Positions 12,301-25,359 of a stretch of DNA of 64,000 nucleotides are shown here, piece by piece. This DNA comes from Trochalopteron elliotii (lineage: Eukaryota; Chordata; Aves; Passeriformes; Leiothrichidae). The stretch lies in contig JANPWX010000653.1 in assembly GCA_024734555.1 (NCBI GenBank), positions 124,757 through 188,756 of the forward strand. Reading direction: 5' to 3'. Each line of letters begins with the position of its first letter. The stretch's first letter is position 1. The notes beneath the pieces were generated by a model, which was given only the letters and a program-made list of their open reading frames with translations, searched no databases and was not told the DNA's origin. The translations under genes were made by a program, and so were the position numbers.

Positions 12301-13787
12301 AACAGAGTGGGGCAATTTTCTCCTGTTGTGAAAGGGAATGCTTCTGTATAATTATTTGGCCAACAGGAAGATCAGACTTAAGTTACACATACTGATGATT
12401 TCTTATTCCACTCCGTGTATTGTACCTGTAACAATGGTATGCAAATACTTCTCACGGGTATTGAAACAGTTTTTTTGTCTCTCTTTTCCTCCTCTCCTCC
12501 CTTTTCCTGTTCCTTAGTTGTGGGTGGAAGAAAACAGATTCTTTAGATTATAGCCCACTTTTGTATATAGATTGATCAAACTTTTCATCTTTATTAGCAG
12601 CAGGTAAAAGAAAATATTTACATCCTCTTACTGAACCTTTGGGTCTTTAACATTCACATCCTCTGGGCTCTTTCTGTGGACTTGGAAGGACCAGAAACCA
12701 TGCAGGGACAATTTGTAGGATATCAGCATGTAGGTTTGGGTGGCTGCAGAGTGTATAGAGGGAAGAAAGTACTTTAATTTACCTGCATGATGAGCAGGAA
12801 CACTCTACAGTAGAGGAATCTGGAAAACTGGAGGGAAAAAAGGGGTAGTTGATGCAATGATGCTTGTCAGACAAGTTATGAACTTGTGTCTCCCACTGAG
12901 CATGAAAATATGTGCCTACAGGGTGCAAGGGTTTCACTTCACCTTTCCTCCAATGTGCTGGACACCCACAAGCTCAGGACTTTCCAAAGTGAAGGAAACC
13001 TTTCAGTAGCCAGAGTGAATGTCAGCACAGTGTTGTCAAATGTCTCAAAAAATAATGCTGTCAAGAAGAAGAAGGCAGGGACAAAGGCCTTCCAATACTC
13101 AATATATTCTGAACAACTTAAACCAAATCAGGCTATCTTTCCCATAAAGAATTAAATTAGCCACGAATTTACAACTTAAGATGACATTGTCTCACTGTAG
13201 TTACCATTTTCTTTAACTTTTACCTTAATTTCCTTTTTTCCCCCCTATTTTATTATTTAATTTGGAAGTCAGCTCTAGGGAGAGGTATTCAAGCTCAAAA
13301 CGTGAGTTGTTTTCACATCTTATAAAGCCAAACTACAGACAAAGTCAGGAGTGAATCTCATCCAGTTAAAACAGATTGATATTTTTCAATCTGTTATTTC
13401 ATTGCACTCTGAACGAACGTTAGCTTTTGTGTGTTCCTATTTTATGATTACTCAGGTATGGAGATCATAGCTTAACTCCCACTGCTTGAAAATTGCATCA
13501 AGAAGTTTGTTTAACTTAATCTCTGATCCTTATTATGGGAAAAATTCTGAATGCTTTCTGATAGTTTCTCCTTCTCTCTTATATTCCATTCCTATCAGAG
13601 TTCATTTATATTCTCCCAGCTTACTCATACCAGCCCTGACCAATTTAAGAAGCCTGCTGCCAACGTGCAGACTTCCCCAGAGTCTGCAACATCATAAAGA
13701 TAAGCACTGATGTTGCTAAGAGAAGCATCCCTGTCTCTTGCCTGGGCTTTTTGTAAAGTAGATGAAGTGAAATAATAATATTAAGCT

Positions 13788-13815
13788 AAATGTGATTAAT
13801 AAGGTAATCACATTT
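13788..13815. repeat. Perfect 11-bp inverted repeat, 6-nt loop
   Basis: AAATGTGATTA (13788-13798) pairs exactly with TAATCACATTT (13805-13815). Both arms contain a TAATCA-type core, so the element could also be read as two opposed homeodomain-like sites. Confidence 0.88.
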
Positions 13816-16800
13816 TTCATCTCAGAAGCGTTCCATCAGCTCTCCTTCTGTTTCAGACAAGGGAGCTCTCATTTTTCTTTCATGCTTTATCTTTTCAAAA
13901 AGAAAAATGTAAATAAATTTTGCAGGGTGTAGGTGTCCTTATTCAGTTTCAATCTGTAATAAAGGATTATTCTACCAGGTAACCCTCAAATGACAAAACG
14001 TCTTGTGCAGGCTTCTTTTGTTGCAGTTGTTTTATCAAGTGAGTCCATATAATCAATGTGAGCTCAACTAATAAATATCTCCATGTTAACACAGTTAAGC
14101 TTAATTATAGAAAAAATCAAAGGAAATACCGTACTTCTTGGTGTTCAGACTTTGGTTACTCAGTATTTATGGGGCCCTTCCAGCCTGATTACAGGGGCCT
14201 GTATATGGCTTATATCCAGGAAAACACTCAGGAGCAGGTTATGTTTTAATGGGCTTCTAATGTGCTGGATTAGAAAATATTGGAGCTGTACAATGCCATC
14301 GTTTTTGGACAGCAGTCTTTGTCAATGCCAGCAGAGATTTCTGCATCAGTCAATGGTAAATGTTGACCACTGGCACCATAAAGACTGTATCAGAGAGCTG
14401 TCCCTTGTGTTTGAAATGATTGGTTTGGAGGATATCAATTCTGCAAGCAGCAGCTTGTGATGGGTTTAGGGGAGTAACTGCTCTGTTATGGATCACATTA
14501 AGGATCCTTTTAAGTAGAAGGAGGTTTTTTTGAGTTTTTTTTTTGCTTTCTTATACCCAGATCTAATCTCATGGCAATTCACTTAATCACTAAGGAAATT
14601 GTTCATTCTGTGTCCTTTTGTGTGTGCTCACATGCCTCGTACACCTCAAGGTGGACTTCAAGCCAAGAAAACCCTCAGACAAAATCAGATGTTAAACCAC
14701 TGGAATATGAAGCAAAGTTTGCAGTGCATCTCTACTTCCTGTACCAATGTGGGGAACAGGAAAACTGGGCAAGAGCCAGTCATGGCAGCTGCCTGCAGCT
14801 GAAAGCATCAAAGGAAAATTAAACCAAGGCCAACCCAGGTGCTCCACTAACAACTCTTCAGAGCTGGTGTGCAAAAATACAGTCACACTGGTACTTCACA
14901 GCCAGGAGCTTCAGAAAAGCTTTTTATAAAACAGGGACATACTAGGCTTTTGCCCACAAACTTCTAGACAGTTAAATTTTGAAGACATGACTAACCAAAG
15001 CAACTCTAGGAGTAGAAAAATAGCTTTGTGGCATTCAGTTTTTCTGCTGATAGTAAAAGGTCCTCTGACATTCCCAATAGAAAGGTCAAATGCTGAAAGG
15101 TACTGAGCACCCGTAATTTTTGCTACAATCAACCTCTGCAAATTACATACTTTCAAGAACTTGATAGAAAGAATTCCTACAGGAGAAGGTATGGGAGAGT
15201 CTGGCTTTTGACATTCCAATCAGGAGAAGTTGGTGTTTTGAGGTAAAAGACCAACTGATTAGGAAAAAGTACTTTTGATGGTTTCAATCTTTAATGTTAC
15301 CACTGACTAGAGACCAGTGTGTCCCTGACTTGCTCTGTGATGGGAAAAGAAGTGCTTGTGCCCTGTTAGGAACCTGACCAGCAAATGAGTCATTTGAACA
15401 GACTCTGAAAAGAGTTGCCCACACTTCTTCTTGGCTGAGAGGACCTTGTCTGTGTCAAGTAGCCTGGGCATTGGAGAAATACAAGCACTGAGAAAAAATA
15501 TGTGGGGCACAGGAAATGCCAGCATGTTGTGAGACTTGAACAGGATTTAGTCCCTTTGATCTGGCTGTATATGATATTCTAGCCCCTCAGGAATGAGGCA
15601 AAGTGCTGTAAATCTCATTAGAGGAGAAATTAGAAGGAAAGATATTTAGGAGACAAGTAAAAGTGCAGTAGTGGCCTAACATAGTAGTACTATTATTTAA
15701 TCTTGCAAGGTGTATAGGAATTTGTAAAGGTTTTTGAGTCCTGATGGTTTTGAGGTTTCTGCAAGCTGAAAAGGAAAGTGATAGGAGTGTGGGGAGAATG
15801 GCCATTCCGGTTTAATTTGGGCAAAATCGTTCTGTAAGCCTTTAAAACCAGCTCAAATGCAGCTGGGGAAAAATGATTAAAGATATGATATCTCTTGAAA
15901 TTCCAAGTAAGGATATTATAGATAAAAGGATAGTTTGGGAAAAAGAATAAAAAGACAAGACTTAAAAGAAATTTTCCTTTATGTCCTACTTTATAAACGG
16001 ATATAAAAATTGCTGTTTGATTAACTAATTGCCCTGTACTGCTGAATTGTTTTCCAGCTTGTAATCTTCAATCAAAAACAAGTGTGAAAAGTGTTAAGAT
16101 TCTAAGTTTCTGAAAAAAAACCCAATTGATGTTAGTCATAATTCTCTTAATTCCATTTTAATTTTGTGTGTTTACTGAACTACCTGATATAGTTTCAGCA
16201 GAGGCTTGCATTCCTTTTAGAAACAGAATATAAGTCTTGTGCTGAGGTCCGTGGATTGCTTCAGAAAACTGAAGTCATTAAGATTTTCTTATTAGTGAAA
16301 ATCCTGTAAAGGGAAATGCAAATGTATATTTATTAAATTGTTTGGCCAAATACATACAATGACATACCAAGAGAATGTCATGTGAAAGCTGTTTGGAGAC
16401 CTTTTAATCTTTCTGAGGTGGTAAATTTATCTACCTGTACTGGTAAATATTGTTCTTCACCTGGAAATGTGCCTCTGATAGCAATCATCCCTCAAATACT
16501 GATTTTATGCAGGAGGAAAGGGTTAATGAATTTCTCCAGTGCTAAAGGCTGAAATTTAGTTGCTGTATGTTAGAAATTCTGTGCTGAAGGAACTTGGAGG
16601 ACAGTGCTCCAGCTGTCATGCTGCCTTGACTCCTTGAGGAGAGCCAGCTGCAGAGACAGAGCCACAGCTCTGTGTGTGAACAGAGGTCATCTCCATGACT
16701 AAAAGGGACCTTTGGTGGTCCTGGTTGCTGTGTCCATGTTTTCCAAAGGCAATACAGAACATGAGGTATAAAGATTTGACCTTTTGAATCTCTACTTCTT

Positions 16801-18469
16801 TGAGACTCAAAACAAAGAAAACTAGTGAGTGTAACACTTGTCATAGAAGATGTACATTTTAGTAATAGATAAACCACCAGAAAAAGATAATTAGTAACAA
16901 AAATGTTTCTTTGTATATGTTTTCCCTAATCAAATCTGCTAGGGAAAGTGCACCGTCATTTGATTTTTCTCTTCACAGTATTTCCTATCTTTACCCTGTA
17001 ACAGGGAGTCTCTCCAAGGGCTGGGAACATGAAATGGTTACACTCGTGAGTTAAATGGAAAAGTATGGAGTAAGGGACAAGGAAACTGGATTTTAACAGC
17101 TTTCAGCTGGCCTTCCTGGGTACAGGTGGAGTGATATGCTTCCACATCTCTGCATAATGAAATCCACTTCCATAAGTTGGGGAAGTGAATCTCTGTGGTG
17201 CATCCCACAGTGCTTGCGAAGGGCTACAACATGTCTGACATACAGAACTCCAAACTACTTATCTTCTCTTGCTGAATACACAAATCTCAGTAGTTGGTCA
17301 CAATTTGCAGCCTATAATGTAAAAGCAATTGCTGGGCTCTTCAGCTGCATTAGCACCAAAAACTCCCAAGAGGGATCAAACTGCATCTTCCATGCTTTTG
17401 AAAGTGCAGTGGGCTTAATATTCCTTTGGAAACATTATGTCTGGCTTAAAATGGCTCTAAATTTCAGTCAGAGCTGCTGTGAGTTCTTAGACCTGAGATA
17501 ATTTTAAAATACTGTACTAAGATATTGGTATAATATAAGCTCTACAAAACCTGCTGCATAAATCAATCAGTAGCCATCATATAATGAAGGACTGTGGTTG
17601 CACTTGTAATAAAGTACCCAAGCTAGGATGCTTATTTTGTTAAAGTCTGAGATAAGGCTGTTGAAGGGCTGATGAGAATCAGGTGTGGAGTTGCTCTTTG
17701 AATGCAAGCATGGAGCATTTCCATGTCAAGAAGTTCAAACAGTTTAGGGCTGGTGCCTGCATTACATCCCTCAACTGGAGTGGGCTAATTTAATGCCCTT
17801 TTCTCTGTTTTTCACAGAGCTCTTGAAAGTACAGGTATTTATTCTTAGACTTGTTAACTGAGCAGTTACTCTCACATTAGGTTCTTTGCTCTCTCTGCTC
17901 ATCTATCCAACTATAGGCTCTGACATGAGAAAGTGGGAAAGCATACATTTATCTACAGGCGTATTTGTCTGCTCTTTGGAACAGGTGCTGCGGGTCCTGT
18001 ATTTCTAAGTTCTTTTTCTTGACACAGATACTTGTAAAGTCCCTAGCTAAGCCTAAGCTACTATTTTCTCATCATCTCCTGTCCCACTTTTCCATTTAAC
18101 TTCATGGCCTTATGTTTACTCTGCTAAAGTGTGACATTTTACTATTTTTGCACATGTTTTTGCAGATTTGTAATATCTTTGGAGCATTGCCTCCATCCTT
18201 TCCTCTTCATACCAGGTCAAAAGGATGCTTTTGGGCTTTGAGTACTTCTATTTTTTTTCTTACAGCTTAGAAAGACAGTTTTTCACCCTGGCTCATATGG
18301 TCCTTGCTTGCTGGAAGGCTCTTTGCAATCAGGATTCAACTTCTGATTTTGCTGCGGGTCCTTTGGTACCCTGTGCTTGTAAACTTTGCTGTTGCTGTAA
18401 AAGAGAACCATTAAAGTTCCTCTCTTATCCCTCATCTTTTGTGGTTTTTGCAGTAATTTTTTTTCTGTT

Positions 18470-18495
18470 ACAGTAATTTCATAGGAAATTACTGT
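18470..18495. repeat. Perfect 11-bp inverted repeat, 4-nt loop
   Basis: ACAGTAATTTC (18470-18480) pairs exactly with GAAATTACTGT (18485-18495). A partial third copy, cagtaattt, begins about 20 bases to the left, suggesting local templated copying. Confidence 0.88.
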
Positions 18496-20639
18496 CTGCT
18501 CTGGGTAGAAAGGCTTTCCTTCATTATATTCATACAGGTCCTCATATAGAATGAGAAGCCACTAAATCAATATAATTAGCCTGAAGAGCATAGCTGAGAA
18601 TATTCTCCTGAAGTTTCTATAGCTTTATTATTGGCACTCTCATGCATTTGTTCAGGTTTCATAATTTTTTTCTTAAAACTTGTGAATTTCAATAATGCCC
18701 TCTCCTCAGTAGATCCACAAAAGGCAGCATTTTGATAAAGATTTATTTCACAAAAATAATTTTCAGAAGAGAAGGCCTGTTTTACAGGATGAATTTTCAT
18801 AATCATTTGAGACAGTCCCAAGAGCTGCAGCAGACTATCCAGGATTGCCTTCTGAAGCACAATATTGCCAGGTCAGACACAGCACTTCCAATAAGCCATT
18901 GGGAGTCAATTAAAAGTTTTATGTGTTCTGGCCTGCTTCAGCAGTGACAGTTCCTGGGTTCAGGGCAGGTCAGGTTTGCATCAACCACACTGTGATTTTT
19001 CTGTGCAAGATTCACACGAGTATTCACAGGCCATTTCACTGACCTTTGTTAACGAAATCCTCATACAGTTTAAAGGCCATTTTAAAAGTGAGAGAAACAC
19101 AGTTGTCAGGACATTTTGAACTCTGGTGTGCTCATATAGCTCCTGTTGCAAAACTCTATCCCTTTACTTGCTTAAACACTGCATGATCTAACACCTGTTT
19201 TGTGAGAAGTTATTTTTCCTTTTATCCAAAGAAGACCTCTTCTGATGGAGATCTTGATTCATGATATGTAGAAGGCTTGAGAAGGGAGACGCACCAGAAG
19301 ACAAAAGAAGCAAGAATTATCTAAATCTCATAAAAGAACAATATTAGTTTAATCTTCATTCTTCCCTCTTTTTCTAGTATCCCATTACAAAAGGTAAAAA
19401 TATCCATGCAGTTTCTTATACAGAGCTCTGACTCTTCCTCCTGGCTCTATCTCCTATCTGGTCCTTGATTTTCAAGGAGGCTGTAAGTTACTCTGATATT
19501 TTTTGTCCCCCTATCATTAAAACTGTGGTTGACAGTGTGGTTTATAATTTGGGGGAAGTAGTGAGTGTGCTGTAATGTTTCCTCCTCTCATTTCAAGCAG
19601 TATATTTGTTGTCTTGTGCCAGGATGAGGGCTGGTTTTACTGCTAGCTCCTGGTTTTGGCTGCTTTAGGCAGAAGTAGAGGTGGCTCAAGAACAGAAGTT
19701 GCACGATGAGGAGGTGATACTATTTTGCCTTCCTCTTTCACTCCTGGGGGCCAGAGTGAGGACCAGAATCAAGCCTGGTGAATCAGCCAGAATCAGCACT
19801 GTGAGCAGGCAGAATTTATCCGTGCTCTGACACAAGGAGGGAGCCCAAAAATAGATGAAGTCTCCCTTTTCTCAAAAACATAGAATCATCAGAAAGCCAT
19901 CTTCTGCTTATGATGTTCTCCTGAACAAAGGAGTCAAACCAGGAAAAACATTTGTTTCCCAATAAAATCTTTTTGATAGGCACTGAATTCAGAAAGCAAA
20001 ACTTAGGGCAATATGGTCAAAAATGCTGAGCTCTGTGTTATTTGGCTCTTCAGATGCATGAATACACTGTGAGGAAAAGAATTTAGGTATTTACCTACAC
20101 TGCGCCAGACACTCGTGAGGGCTTGTAGATCTGGAAAAGCTTTGTAGTCTGTGTCCTTCACAGAGTTTAAATGAATCCAACAAAACGTACTCAGTAAATT
20201 GCAATTAAACTTTGTGGGATCCAAGCCATAAACTGTAACTTTTCAAAGGAGAACTTCTCCTTTTCCTATCTGCTTCCACAATACCGTCTGCCTAATAATG
20301 CCTAAAAACTTAATTCAGCCTCTAGGACAGAAGTAGAAATTTTTACTCCTTTGTTCTCAGTTTGTGGTAATTTTGCTCCAAAATTCAATGCCACTCATAC
20401 CCAGGAGTGTAGACTCTTATATCCAAGCCATCTGTAGGTTCTTATCTGAATTAATTTAATATTAGGAAAAAACATATCTCAAAGCTAAGAAATAGAGGGG
20501 TCCTAGGTACTTATATCAAAATGCTCAATGTTTCACACTGATACCTTTAAACCTAGCAAGTTTTCAAACTGATAAGGCATTGTTGTATCCAAGTTGACCT
20601 AAGTTTTAATTGAGAATTAGGACCCATAATGAAAAAGAA

Positions 20640-20830
20640 AATGAAACCTCCTATTCCAATTAACAAATGTTGGCCTTGGATGAAATGACTGCCATTTTAA
20701 TTTCATTAATATGTTGATTGAGTCAGCTGTTAAAAATCCTCTTAATAAAAAACCGTCGTCCAGTCATGTGCTAGGCATTGCTATTTTGCAGTAATGATCA
20801 TTTTATTGAGAGAAATGGTAATATATATAT
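20640..20830. promoter_or_regulatory. Candidate conserved non-coding element
   Basis: Contains ccaattaacaaatgttggcc, ttaatttcattaatatg, a TGATTGAGTCAGC word (AP-1/MAF-like) and taatgatcattttattg in under 200 bases, with no repeat signature. Could be an enhancer. Composition alone could also explain it. Confidence 0.2.
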
Positions 20831-23800
20831 TATATTTCTGGTCATAAAATGATGTAAGTGTACAATATCTATGGAGGAATTTAATAGAATAATTTCTTGG
20901 CAAAATGAAGTGTCTTTTTCAGGTTTTTAGAAGTGATTTTGGTTTTCCATCTGCAGAATATAAAAGACTGAGATGAATTTTAAGAGTATTTACTTTGCCA
21001 GCTTTTTAGAGGCAGAACTTCAGATACTGGGACAGAAGATGCAATATAAGACCTGTGAGTTATTTCAGCAGTAGTGCAGCAAAGACATCTCTTAATATAG
21101 CAGGCTATTTTTTCTGATACTATACAACTTGGAATCTGAATTAGCCATTTTGCAGCAAAATCTGCATCACCAAAATTGCTGCTTTCTCTGCTTCCTCATG
21201 CCTTGCAGCCTAGCACAGCAGGGTGATAAAAGCCTGGCAGCTTTAAAGGAGGATTGGGCCAGGGTGTGCTGGTAAGACTGTCACTGACCCAGCCCCATCT
21301 CAGGAGCAGGATGGTGGGAACACAGTGATTCATGGCTTACACACAGTATGAGTAAACCAGAGTATTTTATGGAGACAGTCTGAGTGATCCCATAAATCCT
21401 AGTACTACCCATATACACCCCTCATGGGGTTTGGTGTTTATTTTTCTCCATTACCCAAAGCTTTTCATTGTTTTATTTGTATATGGGGGTGTCTGTGTGT
21501 AGGCACATGGCATGGTTGTGAGTTGGTAGGGATAACAGAAGTCTTCAACAGCTTTCATCATGATATTTTAATATCCAGTTTTTCAGAGCAATTCCACTTC
21601 CAGTATTGAAAATTTGTTCATTCATGGGGTGTTTGCATGAATTACTGTGTTTCTCCAGTCTCAGTGTTGCTTGCAATTTGTCCTAACTCATTTTCTTCTG
21701 CAGATGTAAAAAATTTGCTACTTATGCCTTTTTGATATGATTATATAAAATAGGTTAGAGCAACAAGTTTAGAATCTTTCACTAGATATTTTGGAGCCTT
21801 GATGAATGGGACATTGAATTGGGCAAGGAACAGACTGAAAAGGGAAATGGCAGCTAATGGAAGGATGCATGAAGTATGAAAGACCTTATTTGATATTTTC
21901 TCTAAAATTCTAGTCTGTGTGCACTAGCAAAATATTCTGGTAACAAAAATTGAGGTTTTGTCAATCAGTAGACAACTGAAATACAGTACAGAAAAAAATA
22001 GCTCCCTGTGAGATCTGGAACACTGAAAAGAAAATCAGAATTCCAGGTTGTATTCTGAGGTATTAATCCTACAGATCAGTCCTGTAGGTTGCAATAACTA
22101 CTATGGAATAGACCCATATGTATTTTCAGATGTCATTTCAAGAAGAAATAAGTACAAATGTCCCATGAATAAACAGGGAAGTTTCTTTCAAGTTTTGCAG
22201 CATTGTAACAAAATAATAATCCTTGATATTTTAAAATGGAATTTGATGGATTTACAACAGGGATTAGATGGCACGATTCTAGCTTTAGCATGACATTGAC
22301 TCGAGAGTATTCTCAAAATATGGAGTAGTTTGTTAGATACCGCCACCCTACTTTTCTCCAGCCTTGGCTTATGGTTTGTATGTGAGAGTAAAATCAATTA
22401 ATGTGAGTGAGAATTACAGAAGAGAAGGTGTTGCTTTCAGACATTTATACATTGCTGTGTCCCGATCTGTGATTCCCAAGTAAATAAATGTTAGTGTCAA
22501 GTAAGATCCAATTCTCTGGACAAAAACAGAGATCTGCTGGCTTTGGCTTTAGTAGCACTGAGATAGTCAAACACAGTCTTGGATGACAAGGTTAAACTAT
22601 AGCAACAGCACCGTGGATTTAAAACAAAATTATAATAGAGATAGCAAACTTTGTGAACTAAAGGTCACTATTTTAGGGAGGCACTGTATAATTTCACATC
22701 GTTCCTGACTCATATTCATTCCTTGGTATGGATTACTCATGTTTCTGTTAATATAATTGGGGGTGGTTTGCAATTGAGACTGTTTGGCTGCTGTCAGCTG
22801 GGATAGAGGTGCTTATTAACGTCGCTTTAAGGGTGAGTGGGTGTGAGCACATGTTTCAGAAACATCTCAGTCTTGAAACTGAATTTGGAGCTACACATTT
22901 AAAGAGCCTTATATTTATTTGTTTCAGCTGGATTCTTTCCAATTATCTTCTCATATTCGAGTAAACATCCATCAAAATAATCTCAGACAGTTCTAAGCTG
23001 TATACTGTAAACGCTTCATTGTTCAAAAGCAGCCCTCAAAATCATTGCAGCATAGCATGCCATGTATGTATATCCAAAGTGCTCATGTTGACTGGTGGAG
23101 ATGTAATTGGATCCTGAGCACATGGGAGAAAAATCTATCATGCTGCTAGTGAATAGTTTTAAGATGCTTAGAAAATGATTGATCTCTTCATTATTCCAAA
23201 AAAAAGAGTTTTTGAACCAAGAAGCATTACAGCATACATACAAAGAAATAGTCAAAGAAAATTTGCCCATGTCTATAAAAATTGCCATAACAAGGCTTTG
23301 CTATTGAGTATTGATTAGGTATTACTTTCATCATTGGCTCTTTAACAAGTTGCCTTGGTATGCTGCAAGTGACTCTGAAGTGTGACATTCGTAACTTAGT
23401 CTTCTTGCCCTGAACTCACTGTGGGCTTTTGCAAACTCTGTGGATTCATTCTGCATGCATGGACATGGGTGAGACAGGGTGAGCTGTAGTACTCACCAGA
23501 GCTCCTTGCAGTACAGATATCCACTAGCATGAAAATATGGATCAGTCAGGATTAACAGATGCATGAGGATTCTGTGAGTCCAGGGAGGTGGTGAGTACAG
23601 AGTGCTAAAGCTCATGACAAGTAATGTTGTATCCTACACCAATTTACAACAATGATTTTCTTAATTCATCTAAAATCCACGTATTGTGATTGACTTAGAT
23701 TTGCATTTAGTCATCAAAACCCCAGAATAAATTATTTTAAATCCAGATGAAGTGTCTACATTCATGTTCTAATATTGAAGTTATAAGTAAAAAAGTTGAC

Positions 23801-25192
23801 GTGTAAATAATTGTACTGTCTTGTTCAATCTCTCACAGTGTGTTCACAAAGCAGCATTGCAATTTAAGAGGTCCTTTTTTATGACAGGAAATATATTTAA
23901 TATTTTACTATTCTGCTTCATGAAATAGAGCTAAACTGGTCTGTTTATACAAGTAATTGGTTTAGAGTTTAATACTCAGCCTAAAAATACCAGTTGTCCT
24001 TTATTTGAGTCTTTGAGAAACACATGAACTTCACATATAACCTGGCAACAAAGAGAAAGCTAGAGGTTAATGGACATTGCTTAGCTCTGTACTGTTGGAG
24101 AGAATTGTTATACAGTAATCTGCAGTCCTCAGAGGGCAGCTTGAACCACCTTTTCCTGTACTCACCTCCAGACTCTCTGGGAAAACCAGAGAGATAGTGC
24201 ATGTCAGCCTCTGGCTGCTGAAGGACGTGCAAGAAGTTACTAAACCATAACCTGGAAGAAGAATTACTCTGAAAATATTTGTGTAATGTATTTAATCTAT
24301 TTCTGACCAGCTGTGTTTACAGAATAGATTAACTGTGAAATTGTATTCAAAGCAGGTTTTTTTCCCCCACAAAATAAAAACATAGAAAAATGGCATAAGA
24401 TTATGTTGTTCCTCATTTGCATTCAGGTAGCTTTAATATCAGCAGCAAATTCTGCTTTGACTGTTTAATGCAAAAAAACTTGGAAAATATGCTGCCACTT
24501 AAATTTTATTGAACTGAGAGCAAGACTTGTTCTATTTTCCTATTTAGTTTTGCATTAACCATCTCCTCCTCCAAACTCGAGTGGTTCAGCATTACCTGAG
24601 TGGCAAAGCCTTTTCAAAGCCGTCAGTATCGAGCTGCTTTCCTAGACAATATAGTTTTAATTTCTTAATGCATATTTTGGGCTCAGTGGAGCTGCAAGGA
24701 TTTGTCTTTGTCTACCTGGCAAAGACAACCCATAATTTCTTTACTCCAAAATAGATCTTGACTTCTGGTGGCATTTTGCACATGGAACATCTCCCTGCTA
24801 TTACCGTCTGATATTTAAATAGTACGCGCTTTCTCTCAGGAAGGGCTCACTGGGAGCACTGAAACTTTCTGAACATGCACGACTTTCCCTCCTCGGTGCT
24901 GGAGTCCACCCACTCACAGAGTGGGAGCCTCATCACACAGGTAATTGGAGCCTCGAGTGCTGCAGAGCTGGGAGCAGGAATGCTTGTGTGGAGGTACTGG
25001 GACACGAGATGGTACAGGACCTTTACGGAGAGCACAGCTCGCACATCTTCACAGAGCTCCCCTGTGGTCAAACGTTTTGCTGTGTGCATTTGGGCTTTAT
25101 CTGAGCCAGACTTTCATGGTTTTGTATTATCTTTTCTTAATAGGGGAGAGGAAGGAGTGCTTAACTGACAGGTCCTACTTCTGTGTAATAAC

Positions 25193-25300
25193 TGTAGAAT
25201 AGTTTGAGTTGGAAGGGACTTTTCAAAGTCATGTGGTCCAACCCCCCTGCAAGGATCACAGAGTAAGTCCACATAAACAATGTTTCAAGCAGATCCCACT
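25193..25300 (-). repeat. CR1 LINE 3' terminal fragment
   Basis: The first 70 bases match the reverse complement of a CR1 3' end: tagaatagtttgagttggaa, then gggacttttcaaagtcat and gtggtccaacccccctgc. The weaker remainder, up to about 25300, fits the continuing element. The terminal octamer repeats are largely gone. A run of 15 T (25345-25359) follows shortly after and is probably unrelated. Confidence 0.85.
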
Positions 25301-25344
25301 TGCTTGCTATAAATTGACTGAGTTTCTGCAAAAGTGTGCTTGCC

Positions 25345-25359
25345 TTTTTTTTTTTTTTT
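25345..25359 (+). repeat. Poly-T tract (15 T)
   Basis: Fifteen consecutive T about 45 bases beyond the CR1 fragment ending near 25300. No flanking target-site duplication was recognised that would mark it as a retrocopy tail. Confidence 0.9.

Larger units (their letters stand above)
6936..13787. other. Intergenic sequence with two enhancer-like patches
   Basis: Unique sequence with no recognisable gene. It includes the octamer-rich patch near 9300-9500 and the motif-dense patch near 12040-12300. A minus-strand ORF at 10491-10934, in a slightly GC-richer block, is 147 codons from a TTG; I assign it no function. A pyrimidine-rich stretch lies at about 12469-12515. Confidence 0.55.
13816..25192. 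other. Intergenic AT-rich sequence
   Basis: About 11 kb of unique sequence without a recognised gene. Contents noted: the hairpin at 18470-18495, the motif-dense patch near 20640-20830, two further POU octamers (23699-23706 and 24415-24422), and a short AT dinucleotide stretch near 20820. ORFs reach 121-125 codons without recognisable content. Confidence 0.55.
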
